64,000 bases of DNA from Cognatilysobacter tabacisoli (GTDB lineage Bacteria > Pseudomonadota > Gammaproteobacteria > Xanthomonadales > Xanthomonadaceae), in NCBI RefSeq assembly GCF_003586305.1, contig NZ_QXJI01000001.1, positions 992,001-1,056,000 of the forward strand, in the 5' to 3' direction. Below the pieces are notes generated by a model. The model did not search any database, was not told where the DNA came from, and saw nothing but the letters and a program-made list of their open reading frames with translations. Below, in pieces: positions 63,892 through 64,000 of this stretch. Made by a program: the position numbers and the translations under genes. The first letter of the stretch is position 1, and every line of letters starts with the position of its first letter.

Positions 63892-64000
63892 TCAGAACGG
63901 CATCGGCAACCCGAGGTACGGCGACGCCAGCCAGTACAGGCCGGCCAGCACCACCGCCCACATCAGCAACCTCATGAAGAACCCGGCGACCTTCAGCGCC
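63892..64000 (-). CDS. C-terminal end of a small membrane protein (cut by the window edge)
   Basis: The last 35 codons of a minus-strand reading frame that enters from the right edge. The visible sequence is mainly one hydrophobic helix (LLMWAVVLAGLYWLASPYLG) ending LPMPF before a TGA at 63892. It could be the end of a longer membrane protein or a tiny protein starting just outside the window. No family is identifiable from so little. It lies upstream of trhO on the same strand, 65 bp away. Confidence 0.5.
   Translation of the reverse strand, partial: ALKVAGFFMRLLMWAVVLAGLYWLASPYLGLPMPF

Overview
The window is 64 kb of very GC-rich bacterial chromosome (roughly 70% GC by eye), densely packed with genes. 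It has no rRNA, tRNA, IS element, prophage or CRISPR array that I could recognise. Gene content points to a gammaproteobacterium of the Xanthomonadaceae/Lysobacteraceae (Lysobacter or Luteimonas-like). The main pointers are a fimT-pilV-pilW-pilX-pilY1 minor-pilin cluster, a secreted peptidyl-Lys-type (M35) metalloprotease, several other exported peptidases, a TonB-dependent receptor and many small lipoproteins. The taxonomic call is inference from gene content, not a database result.

Layout. 1-5747 (minus): type IV pilus minor pilins and the calcium-binding adhesin PilY1, which runs off the left edge. 6024-7521: M35 protease convergent with a cold-shock gene that has a long leader. 7736-13029 (plus): a DUF456 membrane protein, then four lipid enzymes in a row (cardiolipin synthase-type PLD, outer-membrane phospholipase A, fatty-acid hydroxylase/sterol desaturase, patatin). 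13078-15795 (minus): LamG protein and class I fumarase. 15909-17990 (plus): ECF sigma factor, membrane-anchored partner and an exported DUF4097 protein with nine ESVSGD-like repeats. 18071-18228: three REP-like palindromes. 18316-22690 (plus): ABC exporter, PQQ-type sugar dehydrogenase lipoprotein, ferredoxin-NADP reductase. 22709-27411 (minus): DUF1761, STAS-like protein, glutathione peroxidase, TonB-dependent receptor, CBS protein. 27609-31083: dipeptidyl carboxypeptidase, a tiny Gly-tailed membrane protein, sirtuin. 31200-38542 (minus): GlpQ, Cfa, a DUF3298 lipoprotein, a PAS-PAS-kinase-REC-REC hybrid kinase, RluF and a small acetyltransferase. 38768-38959: a 63-residue protein behind a good sigma-54 promoter. 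38997-42675 (minus): rhomboid, POT transporter, unknown membrane protein, GST. 42833-50259: M14 carboxypeptidase, YscW-like lipoprotein and housekeeping genes including thpR and uup. 50450-56704: subtilisin, SelO and an exported amidohydrolase. 56807 to the end: DeaD helicase, glutamine amidotransferase, an XRE regulator divergent from a membrane protein, an FKBP lipoprotein, an ArsR-AHSA1-GFA operon, TrhO and a gene cut by the right edge.

Working together. Exported peptidases (M35, M3, M14, S8, an exported amidohydrolase) and the TonB receptor suggest a proteolytic, possibly predatory or saprophytic lifestyle. The lipid block together with GlpQ and Cfa gives a broad capacity for envelope remodelling. 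No complete novel system stands out. The best regulatory signals are a sigma-54 promoter before an unknown small gene, a perfect palindrome between the XRE gene and its divergent neighbour, and paired palindromes at arsR, one containing the start codon. Most very long open frames (up to 1994 codons) are antisense shadows of high GC at codon position 3 and were not annotated.
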